Positions 16,728 to 26,200 of a stretch of DNA of 31,648 nucleotides are shown one piece after another. The notes under the pieces are model-generated. The model saw only the letters and a list, made by a program, of their open reading frames with translations. It was not told the DNA's origin and did no database searches. Made by a program: the position numbers and the translations under genes. Origin of the DNA: Deltaproteobacteria bacterium (GTDB lineage: Bacteria > Desulfobacterota > Syntrophia > Syntrophales > UBA2210); NCBI GenBank assembly GCA_016935875.1, contig JAFGQD010000025.1:1-31648 (forward strand). Reading direction: 5' to 3'. Numbering within the stretch: position 1 is the stretch's first letter; each line of letters begins with the position of its first letter.

Positions 16728-17777
16728 ATGTGTGGAATCGTCGGAATAATAAATACTGACGGAACATTAATCGACGGAAGTCATATAAGAGAAGCTATCA
16801 GGATTCAGCGTGAGCGGGGAAACGGTCTCGGTGGCGGCTTTGCCGTCTATGGTTTGTATCCCGAAAACAGAGACAAATATGCCTTCCATCTCATGTATGA
16901 AGGGGGGCGCAACAGTCCTGTTATCTCCATCGTCGAAGATTACCTGGAAACCAAGACGTATATCTATCAGTCGGAGCAGATACCGGTATATCCGAATGAT
17001 CGCATAAGCAAAGGGCCCTATTTTAAACGGTATTTTCTGAAACCTATTGAAGAGTTTATCGGCCCGGAACAGACGGAAGAGGACTATATCGTTGAGGTGG
17101 TGATGGCCATCAACAAGACGGAGGGGGCCTTCGTACTGTCTTCTGGAAAAAATATGGGTGTATTCAAGGGAGTAGGCTATCCCGAGGATGTAGCCGATTA
17201 TTTCAGGATAGAGAATTATACGGGATACACATGGACCGCCCACAATCGCTTTCCCACTAATACCCCGGGCTGGTGGGGAGGAGCACATCCTTTCACCCTT
17301 CTCGACAAGGCGGTGGTCCATAATGGTGAGATTACCAGTTACGGGACGAACGTCCGATGGCTCGAGATGTTCGGGTATTACTGCATGCTCGAGACCGATA
17401 CGGAGGTCATATCCTATATATATGATAAGCTGACACGGAAGGATAATCTGACAAAAGAAGATGCCTGCTTTGTAATGGCCCCTTCACTGTGGGAGACAAT
17501 TGACCGCACAAATGACGGGAAGAAGCGGTATCTCAGACAGATTTACGGACCTGCCATAGTAAATGGGCCTTTCGGAATCGTCTTAACCCACAAGAATGGT
17601 GCCATTGTTCTCAATGACAGGAACAAACTCCGCCCCGTGGTCTGTGCACAAGATGGTGACACCTACTATGCATCCTCCGAAGAGTGCAGCATCAGGCTCC
17701 TTTCGCCGAATGTGGAGCGTATCTGGTCGCCCAAGGGCGGTGAACCGGTGATTATAGATTTCCTCGAGGAATTCTGA
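16728..17777 (+). CDS. Glutamate synthase, separate class II glutaminase subunit
   Basis: Ntn-hydrolase glutaminase domain as a free protein of 349 residues, equal to the N-terminal domain of the large bacterial GltB chain. It begins Met-Cys-Gly-Ile-Val-Gly, so methionine removal exposes the catalytic Cys2 without a propeptide. Other active-site motifs are HNRFPTNTPGWWGG, VVHNGEITSYGTN and LETDTEV. A clean GGAGGGAC ribosome binding site precedes the ATG at 16728. It releases ammonia for the FMN synthase core encoded 2 bases downstream. This split form (glutaminase, core, GXGXG as separate genes) is known in archaea and some anaerobic bacteria. An amidophosphoribosyltransferase is unlikely because no phosphoribosyltransferase domain follows. 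Confidence 0.93.
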   Translation: MCGIVGIINTDGTLIDGSHIREAIRIQRERGNGLGGGFAVYGLYPENRDKYAFHLMYEGGRNSPVISIVEDYLETKTYIYQSEQIPVYPNDRISKGPYFKRYFLKPIEEFIGPEQTEEDYIVEVVMAINKTEGAFVLSSGKNMGVFKGVGYPEDVADYFRIENYTGYTWTAHNRFPTNTPGWWGGAHPFTLLDKAVVHNGEITSYGTNVRWLEMFGYYCMLETDTEVISYIYDKLTRKDNLTKEDACFVMAPSLWETIDRTNDGKKRYLRQIYGPAIVNGPFGIVLTHKNGAIVLNDRNKLRPVVCAQDGDTYYASSEECSIRLLSPNVERIWSPKGGEPVIIDFLEEF

Positions 17778-17779
17778 CT

Positions 17780-19312
17780 GTGAGTGAAAAGATGAGCATG
17801 AAAAACAATTGGAAAGTACGACCCCCCTTCCATCCCGAGTTCGACCTCGAAAGGTGTGACTATAAGAACGGCTGCACCATATGTGTGAAGGAATGTTCGT
17901 TCGGGGAAATTTCACTCAAACCGCTCAAGGGGAAAAACGGTGATATTCTGTATCGCCCCTGGGCGAACATGCGTGCGTGCAATTCATGCCAGCGTTGCGT
18001 CAAGATGTGTCCCCCCAGTGCCATTCATATTCTATCTCAACCGATGCATACCTCCCACGGGTACTGGAAAACGGAACCGGTAAGCAATATCTGGCGTCAG
18101 GCTGGTTCCAAAGGAGGAGTGTTGCTGGTGGGTACGGGCGCAACGGGTCCCCAGAAGCGATATTTTGATCACATGATGTTCGATGCCTGCCAGGTTACCA
18201 ATCCCTCCATTGATCCCCTCCGTGAGCCGATGGAGATCAGGCGCTATCTGGGTCGAAAAGCGGAACGGTACGGTGGCGAGGTCGGTTCGCAGCTCAAGCT
18301 GGACGTACCGATCATGTTCGGGGCCATGAGCTTCGGCGCCTTGAATCTCAGGGTCCAGGAAGCAGCGGCACGGGCCACGCGGAAGATGGGCACCTACTGG
18401 AATACGGGAGAAGGCGGGTTTCATGAGAGGTTGAGAAATTACGGCGGCAATACGATCGTCCAGGTTGCCTCGGGAAGATTCGGGGTCAGCGAGGATTACA
18501 TGAAATCGGCTGCGGCGGTAGAAATAAAGATAGGACAAGGTGCAAAACCGGGAATCGGAGGTCATCTACCGGGCGAAAAGGTCTCCGAAGCCATTTCGAA
18601 AACGAGAATGATTCCCGAGGGGTCAGACGCCCTTTCGCCAGCGCCTCACCACGATATCTATTCCATAGAGGATCTGAGGCAGCTCATCTATGCGATAAAA
18701 GAGGCGACCGATTACAAGCTCCCCGTATCGGTAAAGATTTCAGCTGTTAATAATGTTGCCCCCATTGTCAGTGGTATCGCTCGGGCCGGTGCCGACATCA
18801 TTGCCATTGACGGGTTTCGCGGAGGCACCGGAGCCACACCGCTTCAGATTCGCCAGAATACGGGTATCCCCATAGAACTTGCCATATCCGCCGCTGACAG
18901 GAGACTTACGGAAGAGGGTATCAGAAACACGGTCAGCCTAGTAGCATCGGGTGGCATACAGACCTCTTCCGATGTGTTGAAGGCCATATGTCTTGGCGCT
19001 GATGCGGTCTATCTGGGAACACCGGTGCTCATCTCTCTCGGGTGCAATGTCTGCCAACGCTGTTTTACGGGCCGCTGTCCCTACGGTATTACCACGAACA
19101 GACCCGGTCTGGCGGAGAGAATTGATGTGGATGAAGCAACCCAGGCCCTTTCCAATCTTCTTCATGCCTGGGGGGAAGAGATAAAAGAGCTCATGGGATC
19201 TATGGGAATAAGCGCTATCGAGGCCTTGCGGGGAAACAGGGACAGATTGCGCGGTGTGGGTCTCAATGAACAAGAATTGAGCATTCTTGGAATAAAACAC
19301 GCCGGAGCTTGA
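17780..19312 (+). CDS. gltB: Glutamate synthase, archaeal-type Fe-S/FMN core subunit
   Basis: Synthase core in which 2-oxoglutarate and ammonia become glutamate on FMN. The 510 residues start with a ferredoxin-like region: Cys26, 32, 35 and 39, then CNSCQRCVKMCP with Cys67, 70, 73 and 77. The FMN barrel follows with GAMSFGALNLRVQEAAARA, GIGGHLPGEKVSEAI, the SPAPHHDIYS loop and VKISAVNNVAPIVSG/GFRGGTGATP. Near the C-terminus GCNVCQRCFTGRCPYGI matches the 3Fe-4S site of glutamate synthases. It starts with GTG two bases after the glutaminase gene; an in-frame ATG at 17792 is an alternative. The GXGXG domain of conventional GltB is missing here and supplied by the next gene. Confidence 0.95.
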   Translation: MSEKMSMKNNWKVRPPFHPEFDLERCDYKNGCTICVKECSFGEISLKPLKGKNGDILYRPWANMRACNSCQRCVKMCPPSAIHILSQPMHTSHGYWKTEPVSNIWRQAGSKGGVLLVGTGATGPQKRYFDHMMFDACQVTNPSIDPLREPMEIRRYLGRKAERYGGEVGSQLKLDVPIMFGAMSFGALNLRVQEAAARATRKMGTYWNTGEGGFHERLRNYGGNTIVQVASGRFGVSEDYMKSAAAVEIKIGQGAKPGIGGHLPGEKVSEAISKTRMIPEGSDALSPAPHHDIYSIEDLRQLIYAIKEATDYKLPVSVKISAVNNVAPIVSGIARAGADIIAIDGFRGGTGATPLQIRQNTGIPIELAISAADRRLTEEGIRNTVSLVASGGIQTSSDVLKAICLGADAVYLGTPVLISLGCNVCQRCFTGRCPYGITTNRPGLAERIDVDEATQALSNLLHAWGEEIKELMGSMGISAIEALRGNRDRLRGVGLNEQELSILGIKHAGA

Positions 19313-19313
19313 T

Positions 19314-21476
19314 ATGTTGACGATAGAGACAAAGGGGCTTTACTACAAGGCCCTCAACAGGCAGATAAGAAAATCGCTGGCACGGGGAGAAAAAGAGATC
19401 ATCCTCAACGATGTTCTGGGACAGCGCTACATTGGGGGCGGTCTAGAGAGTACTGCGCACTTTGATATCCACGGCACACCGGGACAAGATCTGGGCGCCT
19501 TTATGAACGGACCCGAGATCGTCGTTTATGGCAATGCCCAGGATGGTGTGGGCAACACCATGAACAAGGGGCGAATCATCGTCCACGGCAAGGCGGGTGA
19601 AATTCCGGGTCACTCGATGCGAGGGGGGGAATTGTTCATCAAGGGCGATGTGGAGTACCGCGCCGGGATACACATGAAAGAATACCTCGATTCCGTGCCC
19701 TGGCTCATCATAGGCGGAACGGCCAAGGATTACTGCGGCGAGTATATGGCGGGCGGCAGGGTTGTGGTGCTCAACCTGAAAAACAGGAAGATATCGCCTG
19801 TTGGAGACAGCGTGGGGACAGGCATTCACGGAGGCGCCATCTTCGTGAGGGGCGAGGTCAAGGAATACCAACTGGGGACTGGAGCCATTTTCGCCCAACT
19901 CGATGAGTCCGACGAAAAATTCTTATATGAGGTCTTTGCCGAATATTCGATGTATTTCGATACCGATATGAGAGGCATAGCACCGGGCGATTTTGTGAAG
20001 ATCACGAAAAAAGGACACCGGCCCTTCGCCAATCTCTATACTCCGGGGATGAATATCAAAACCGATATGCCCATGCACCTGAATCTTACCCCTCCCTGCA
20101 CATATGCATGCCCCACCGGGATTCCCACGCCGGTTTTTTTAAACCTTATCAAAGATGGAAAGGTTGTCGAAGCACAGCGGTTAATGGATGAATATACCCC
20201 TTTTCGGATGTCTGTCTGCGGGACTGCCTGTCCGACACTGTGTATGGATGCATGCAACCGGGGGATGATTGACGAACCGCTCCATCTGCAGGAGATGGCA
20301 AAGGAGTACTATCCCGATTTCAATCCTGATATCCTGGAAGAGGAGAAGGAACAGGTCATTTCCATTATCGGGGCAGGGCCCTCGGGCCTTTCGGCCGCCT
20401 GGCACCTTGCGAGACGGGGATATAGAATCAGGGCCTACGATGCATTGAATGATCTTGGCGGTAAGGTGAGGAAGGCCATCCCTCGCGAAAGACTTTCAGA
20501 CAAGGTCCTCGACATGGATATAGAGAGGATTACCTCGCTTCCGATTGAATTCAATATGGGCAGGAGGGTCGATCGGAAGATGTTTGAGAAGATCTATGCG
20601 CAATCCGATGTCGTTCTTGTTGCCACCGGAGCCCATACAGGTAAAAGAATCGAATATCCGGGCGGGGAGAGAATCCGGTCAGGTCTGCAGTTTCTTATGG
20701 ACATCAACGAGGGACGGGATATGGACCTCTCGGAAAAAGATGTCGTGATTATCGGCGCCGGTAACGTGGGCATGGATATCGCCTGTGAGTCATGGAGAAT
20801 GGGCGCAAAGAAGGTGACCGCCCTGGATGTCCAGAAACCCTTTGCCTTCGGACATGAACTTGAAGCGGCCGTGACATTGGGAACGGATATTCTCTGGCCT
20901 AAATTTATAGAAAAACTGGATGACGAGAAGATCTTCTTCAGAGACGGAACGGAGATGAAGGCAGATGTGGCGCTTTTCAGCATAGGAGAGATCCCGGACA
21001 CCTCGTTTCTTCCCGAATCCGTCCTGATCGACGAAAAGGGATATATTATGACGGCGGAAAAATCCTTCAGGAGCAGCGATCTGAAGATTTGCGGGTGCGG
21101 TGACATACGCAGACCGGGTCTTATTACCGACGCCGTGGGATCGGGAAGGCTTGCCGCGCTTGAAATCAATACGATCCTCACGGGGACCACATTCATCTAT
21201 CCCGAAAAAAATCTCGTACCGAAAAGACAAATGAATACGCTCTATTTCGGCGATGAGGAGGGTGAGATCGACAGATGTATGAGCTGCGGCACTTGCATCT
21301 TTTGCGATAAATGTATAGAGAACTGTCCTCAAGAGGCAATTACCCGTAACGGAGAGATCTTTACAATCGATCCGCTCAAATGTACTTTATGCTATACCTG
21401 TGCTAATGTATGCCCGCGCGGGGCGATTCAGGCCGAGTTTTTCCATGATATCAGGGAAAAGGCCTTTAATGAATGA
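19314..21476 (+). CDS. gltD: Glutamate synthase fusion: GXGXG domain, GltD-type oxidoreductase, ferredoxin tail
   Basis: A 720-residue fusion. Residues about 1-235 are the GXGXG beta-helix normally at the C-terminus of GltB (YIGGGLESTAHFDIHG; GGELFIKGDVEYRAGIHM). Residues about 255-335 form the GltD N-terminal Fe-S domain (CTYACPTGIPTP; VCGTACPTLCMDACNRG). An FAD fold follows at Gly353 (IIGAGPSGLSAAW) and a nucleotide fold at Gly481 (IIGAGNVGMDIA). The C-terminal 60 residues hold two 4Fe-4S sets (CMSCGTC-IFCDKCIENCP and CTLCYTCANVCP). It should feed electrons from NAD(P)H or ferredoxin to the FMN core. The strand after the nucleotide fold reads VTALDVQ, without the paired arginines often seen in NADPH-using relatives, so NADH or another donor is possible. 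It starts one base after the preceding stop. Confidence 0.93.
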   Translation: MLTIETKGLYYKALNRQIRKSLARGEKEIILNDVLGQRYIGGGLESTAHFDIHGTPGQDLGAFMNGPEIVVYGNAQDGVGNTMNKGRIIVHGKAGEIPGHSMRGGELFIKGDVEYRAGIHMKEYLDSVPWLIIGGTAKDYCGEYMAGGRVVVLNLKNRKISPVGDSVGTGIHGGAIFVRGEVKEYQLGTGAIFAQLDESDEKFLYEVFAEYSMYFDTDMRGIAPGDFVKITKKGHRPFANLYTPGMNIKTDMPMHLNLTPPCTYACPTGIPTPVFLNLIKDGKVVEAQRLMDEYTPFRMSVCGTACPTLCMDACNRGMIDEPLHLQEMAKEYYPDFNPDILEEEKEQVISIIGAGPSGLSAAWHLARRGYRIRAYDALNDLGGKVRKAIPRERLSDKVLDMDIERITSLPIEFNMGRRVDRKMFEKIYAQSDVVLVATGAHTGKRIEYPGGERIRSGLQFLMDINEGRDMDLSEKDVVIIGAGNVGMDIACESWRMGAKKVTALDVQKPFAFGHELEAAVTLGTDILWPKFIEKLDDEKIFFRDGTEMKADVALFSIGEIPDTSFLPESVLIDEKGYIMTAEKSFRSSDLKICGCGDIRRPGLITDAVGSGRLAALEINTILTGTTFIYPEKNLVPKRQMNTLYFGDEEGEIDRCMSCGTCIFCDKCIENCPQEAITRNGEIFTIDPLKCTLCYTCANVCPRGAIQAEFFHDIREKAFNE

Positions 21477-21515
21477 TCTCCCTTTCAGGTGAAACCGATA
21501 CGGTGTTGTTGTTTC

Positions 21516-21528
21516 ATATGACTCATAT
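21516..21528. promoter_or_regulatory. Odd palindrome ATATGA-C-TCATAT before pyrG
   Basis: Perfect 6-base arms around a single C, 26 bases before the pyrG ATG. It overlaps a possible TATAAA -10 at 21526. Just upstream, TGAAAC (21490-21495) and GTTTCA (21511-21516) form another inverted repeat. Together they could be an operator or leader hairpin in the 77-base gap after the glutamate synthase genes; function unproven. Confidence 0.3.
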
Positions 21529-21553
21529 AAAAAGTCGAAGGTAGGTGTGCGCC

Positions 21554-23164
21554 ATGAGTACAAAATTTATCTTTGTAACGGGCGGCGTCCTTTCTTCCCT
21601 CGGGAAAGGGCTCGCAGGTGCTTCAATCGGGGCACTACTTGAATGTCGCGGTCTGAGGGTAACGAATCAGAAGTTGGATCCCTATATTAATGTCGATCCC
21701 GGCACAATGAACCCCTTTCAACACGGAGAAGTGTACGTCACCGACGATGGTGCGGAGACGGATCTCGATCTGGGCCATTATGAGCGTTTTATCCAGACGC
21801 CCATGGGGAAGGGAAATAATCTGACCACGGGGCAAGTCTATTTTTCCGTCATATCGAAAGAACGGAGGGGAGAGTATCTGGGAGGTACCGTACAGGTAAT
21901 CCCCCATATCACAAATGAGATCAAGGACTATATCAGGGGGGCGGCTCAGGGATTCGATGTGGCGATCGTGGAGATAGGCGGCACGGTGGGCGACATCGAG
22001 AGTCTCCCCTTTCTCGAGGCAATACGGCAGTTCAGAAATGAAATCGGCAAGCAGAACGGCATATTTATTCATCTCACCTGGGTGCCCTATATAAAAACGG
22101 CGGGAGAGGTCAAGACAAAGCCGACACAGCACAGCGTCAAGGCCCTGAGGGAAATAGGTATTCAGCCCGACATACTGCTCTGCCGTACGGAAGAGTTCCT
22201 TTCACAAGAGATCAGGGAAAAGATATCCCTTTTCTGTAATGTCGAAGTGGAAGCGGTTTTCACCGCCAAGGATGTGGAAAGCATCTACGAGGTTCCCCTC
22301 ATCTATCATAAAGAGGGGGTGGATCAGAAGATTGTCAACCTTCTGAATATCTGGACCGGTCAGCCGCGCCTGGGGGCATGGGAAAAACTGATAGAAAGGA
22401 TTAAACATCCCTCCAATGAGGTTACCATAGCCATCGTGGGCAAATACGTGGATTGGACCGATTCCTATAAGAGTCTCAATGAGGCCCTTATTCATGGTGG
22501 TATCTGTAATGACTGTAAGGTTCATCTCGATTTTATCGACTCCGAGAAGATAGAGAGGGAAGGGATCACCGATCAGTTTAAAGATGTGGGAGGAATTCTT
22601 GTTCCGGGGGGATTCGGGAAGCGGGGAATCGAAGGCATGATTCAGTCCATTACCTATGCCCGTGAAAATAAGATGCCCTTCTTCGGCATCTGTCTCGGTA
22701 TGCAGATGGCCGTCGTGGAATGCGCGAGGAATCTGTGCGCTCTCAAGAAGGCAAACAGTGCCGAATTTGATGAGGAAACACCGTACCCGGTGATTGACCT
22801 TCTTCCGGAGCAGAGGGACGTGATCGATTTGGGTGGAACCATGAGGCTCGGTGCCTATGACTGTCTGTTGGAGAACGATTCCCGTGCCTTTGAAGGGTAT
22901 AGGACAAGAAAAATCAGCGAACGTCACAGGCACCGCTATGAATTCAATAATGAATATAAGGATATCCTCACCAATAAGGGGCTCATTATTAGCGGTATGT
23001 CCCCCGATGGTCAACTTGTTGAGATCGTGGAGCTCGGGGATCATCCCTGGTTTTTGGGCTGCCAGTTTCATCCGGAATTCAAATCGAAGCCTACAAAACC
23101 TCATCCCCTGTTCTGCAAATTCATCGAGGCTTCCATAAAATATGCAGAGCCAAAACGGACGTAA
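21554..23164 (+). CDS. pyrG: CTP synthase (glutamine-hydrolysing)
   Basis: Amidates UTP to CTP with glutamine and ATP. The protein has 536 residues from the chosen ATG. The N-terminal synthase domain shows IFVTGGVLSSLGKGLAGASI (nucleotide loop) and LDPYINVDPGTMNPFQHGEV. The C-terminal class I amidotransferase has Cys380 in FGICLGMQ and the His/Glu pair in CQFHPEF. A GTG at 21545 would add three residues, but the Shine-Dalgarno-like GTAGG (21541-21545) overlaps that codon and is well spaced for the ATG at 21554. Conserved CTP synthases also begin near MSTKFIFVTGG. It lies 77 bases after the glutamate synthase fusion and may share its transcript or start a new one. Confidence 0.97.
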   Translation: MSTKFIFVTGGVLSSLGKGLAGASIGALLECRGLRVTNQKLDPYINVDPGTMNPFQHGEVYVTDDGAETDLDLGHYERFIQTPMGKGNNLTTGQVYFSVISKERRGEYLGGTVQVIPHITNEIKDYIRGAAQGFDVAIVEIGGTVGDIESLPFLEAIRQFRNEIGKQNGIFIHLTWVPYIKTAGEVKTKPTQHSVKALREIGIQPDILLCRTEEFLSQEIREKISLFCNVEVEAVFTAKDVESIYEVPLIYHKEGVDQKIVNLLNIWTGQPRLGAWEKLIERIKHPSNEVTIAIVGKYVDWTDSYKSLNEALIHGGICNDCKVHLDFIDSEKIEREGITDQFKDVGGILVPGGFGKRGIEGMIQSITYARENKMPFFGICLGMQMAVVECARNLCALKKANSAEFDEETPYPVIDLLPEQRDVIDLGGTMRLGAYDCLLENDSRAFEGYRTRKISERHRHRYEFNNEYKDILTNKGLIISGMSPDGQLVEIVELGDHPWFLGCQFHPEFKSKPTKPHPLFCKFIEASIKYAEPKRT

Positions 23165-23214
23165 GCGAGACGGATCGGGAAAAATCCTTTGACACCAAGA
23201 GGTCAGATTCATAC

Positions 23215-26200
23215 ATGATCAGAAGAATAAGGAATGTTTTGTTCGACATCTTCAGTCAGATGGGCCGGTGGAAGATCGCAATCGGTAGGGATCCCTGCCG
23301 TGTACCTCCCCGCACGGCCGTCATTTTTCCTCTCGTTGCCGATACCCTCTTTTGTGGTCTCGCGGGGATCATGACCATACGGAAGGAAGGGGAAGGCAAA
23401 AAAAGTGATATCATAGAGGGTCTGTCCCTCCTTTTCGAAAAAAAAATCAAAGAAAAAAGTCTTAGAAAATTGATCGACCGGAAAACCACCTGGGAGAATT
23501 ACTTTGGCGGTGAGAAAGTGCTCGGGCTTGTGGAAAGAAATATCCTCAAGCTCAAGCAGGATTCATATCTGGAAGATATCTTCTTTGAGCCCGAAAGATC
23601 AGAGAAACTCGAGGGGCTTTTTCGCCAAATGAAATCATTTCTCGATGAAGAGGAAAAACTGGTGGAGCGGGAGGCCTATAATTTCTCCACCGGCGATATG
23701 GAACATATAAACAATGCCCTCATCCGCTTCAGAGATCATGTATGGGCCCTCGAGAGGGACATTTTCCCGAATATCGAAATGATTCTCTCTCTGTCGGGAA
23801 ACTCCGGGAAAGGAACGATATCGAGAGAGGCCTTCGGTAAATACAGAAACATCAATCTCCTCTTAAAATCTCTCGACCGACTGGAGGTACGGGGGAGGGA
23901 CTCGGCGGGCATACAGATAACCTTTTCCCTTAAGGAGGAGAATGCCCTGGACAGGGCGGCACGAGACATTACAAAGCAGGGACTCGGTGATGAGTGGGCA
24001 AGAAGGTTGAGTCCGGGGGATCTGATGGACGGTTCCATCCATGTCTCTCCCACCACCGGTGAAAAAGGTCCTCTCGCCATCTCCTTCACCTACAAAAGAG
24101 CTTCCGTCACGGGTGCACTGGGCGAGAACGGAAAATATTTAAGAGAGAGGATACGGTCGGATCGACTGCTCCAGATATTTACAGGAGAGGCGATAGAGTC
24201 GGAGATGTATCTTGGTCATACGAGATGGGCCTCGGTAGGGTCTATTACCGAGGAGAACTGTCATCCCGTCAATAATTTTACGATGGGTCCGGACGATGAA
24301 TACCCTCTTTCTCCCTCGTACAAGGAATACCCCGCCTACGGGCGCGGGGCGTGGACCATTGATGTGGCGCTCAACGGAGATGTAGACAACTACAGCGAAC
24401 TCCGGTCTGCCATGGAAAACGGGGAATCTGATGTCATAGATAAGCGGGTGACGACAGATACGAAAATAATCCCCCTTCAGATCGAAAGATATCTCTGTGA
24501 AGGGTACGAACTGGCCGAGGCATTTCGCCTGGCTCTCAATGATTTTGAAGGTTCTCATGCCATTGCCGTGGAGAGTAATCTCGAACCGGACAAGGTCTTT
24601 CTTGCCCTCAGGGGAAGCGGTCAGTCTCTCTATATCGGACTCTGTGACAATCAGTATATGTTTTCATCGGAACTGTACGGTCTCGTGGAGCTTACTCCCT
24701 ATTTCATAAAGATGGACGGTGAGTCTGAGCGGGTCGAAGGGGATTCTCGAACACGGGGGCAGATTTTTGTTCTGAGCAGGGACAGACAGGACGATACAGG
24801 GGGTATAAGCGCCTTCTGTTACGATGGAGAACCCATTCTGATATCACCGGAACGGATCAAAAAAGCGGAGATTACCACCCGTGATATCGACCGGAAGGAT
24901 TATCCCCATTTCCTTTTGAAGGAGATTCGTGAGGCACCGCTCTCGGCAAGAAAGACACTGAGAGGCAAGTATAAGATCTCTTCGGATGGAAGAGGAATAC
25001 CGGAGGTGACCTTCAATCTCGGAGATGATGTCATTTCGCCGAGGTTACGGGACGCCCTGGAAGAGGGTCTTTTAAAAAACATCTATGTGGTGGGTCAGGG
25101 TACGGCCGCCGTGGCCGGTGCCGCCATAGCCGCTGCCCTCTCGCAATATCTGAGGAAAACCCGAATAGTCATCGAGGCGAAGACATCTTCCGAGTTGAGC
25201 GGCTTTTCCCTTGAAGAAAATCTTGAAAATACGCTCATAATTGCCGTGACGCAGTCGGGCACGACGACGGACACAAACCGTGCCGTTGCCATGGCAAAGG
25301 AACGGGGCGCCCATCTCATTGCTATCGTTAATCGAAGGCAGTCGGATATTACCCATGTGACGGATGGGGTCTTCTATACCAGTGACGGCAGGGATATAGA
25401 GATGTCGGTGGCATCGACAAAGGCCTTTTATTCCCAGATCGTGGCAGGCTTTATCCTGGCCCTCGATTTCGCGCAGATACTGGGCTCCATGTCGGACGAC
25501 CATATAGCCGTGGCGCTGACGAACCTGGAGACCGCTCCCGATAAGATGGACACCGTTCTATCGGAGAGCGAGAATATCAAAGAATCCGTCTGGAATATTG
25601 TGAAGAAAAAAAGGTACTGGGCGGTTGTCGGAAGCGGTCCCAACAAGGTTGCCGCCGATGAGATACGGATAAAACTGAGCGAGCTCTGTTACAAAACCAT
25701 CTCATCCGATATTGTTGAAGACAAAAAGCACATTGACCTTTCTTCGGAACCCCTCATTATTGTCTGTACGGCGGGGAACCCTGAACCCGTGGTCGACGAC
25801 ATCGCCAAAGACGTGGCAATTTTCAAGGCCCACTCCGCCGCTACCATTGTCATAGCCGATGAGGGGGAAACACGGTTCAACGGTATCGCCGACTCCGTGA
25901 TCTTCGTACCCCGGTCATCGTTTCCCATATCGCTGATCCTCAATACCCTTGCCGGCCATCTCGGGGGATACTATGCGGCGTGCAGCATTAACGAAGACGG
26001 AGAGGTCTTCCGGAAATTCAGAAGCAGATTGTCCCTCAGTATCAGCACAATGAAAAGAGATACGGAGTCACTCTTTGAAGCGGTAGCGGATACCGAGCTT
26101 CACAGAATCATTGATGAATTTTCTTCCGAGTTTCACGGCAGAAGAAACAAGGGATTTTTCTCATCCCTGAACGTTGAGGTTGCATCGGATATTACGCTCC

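Noticed and set aside
22202..23212. Long open frame of 336 codons on the - strand
   Set aside because: It lies antisense to the strongly conserved pyrG and its translation shows no recognisable domain; it is a shadow of pyrG codon bias.
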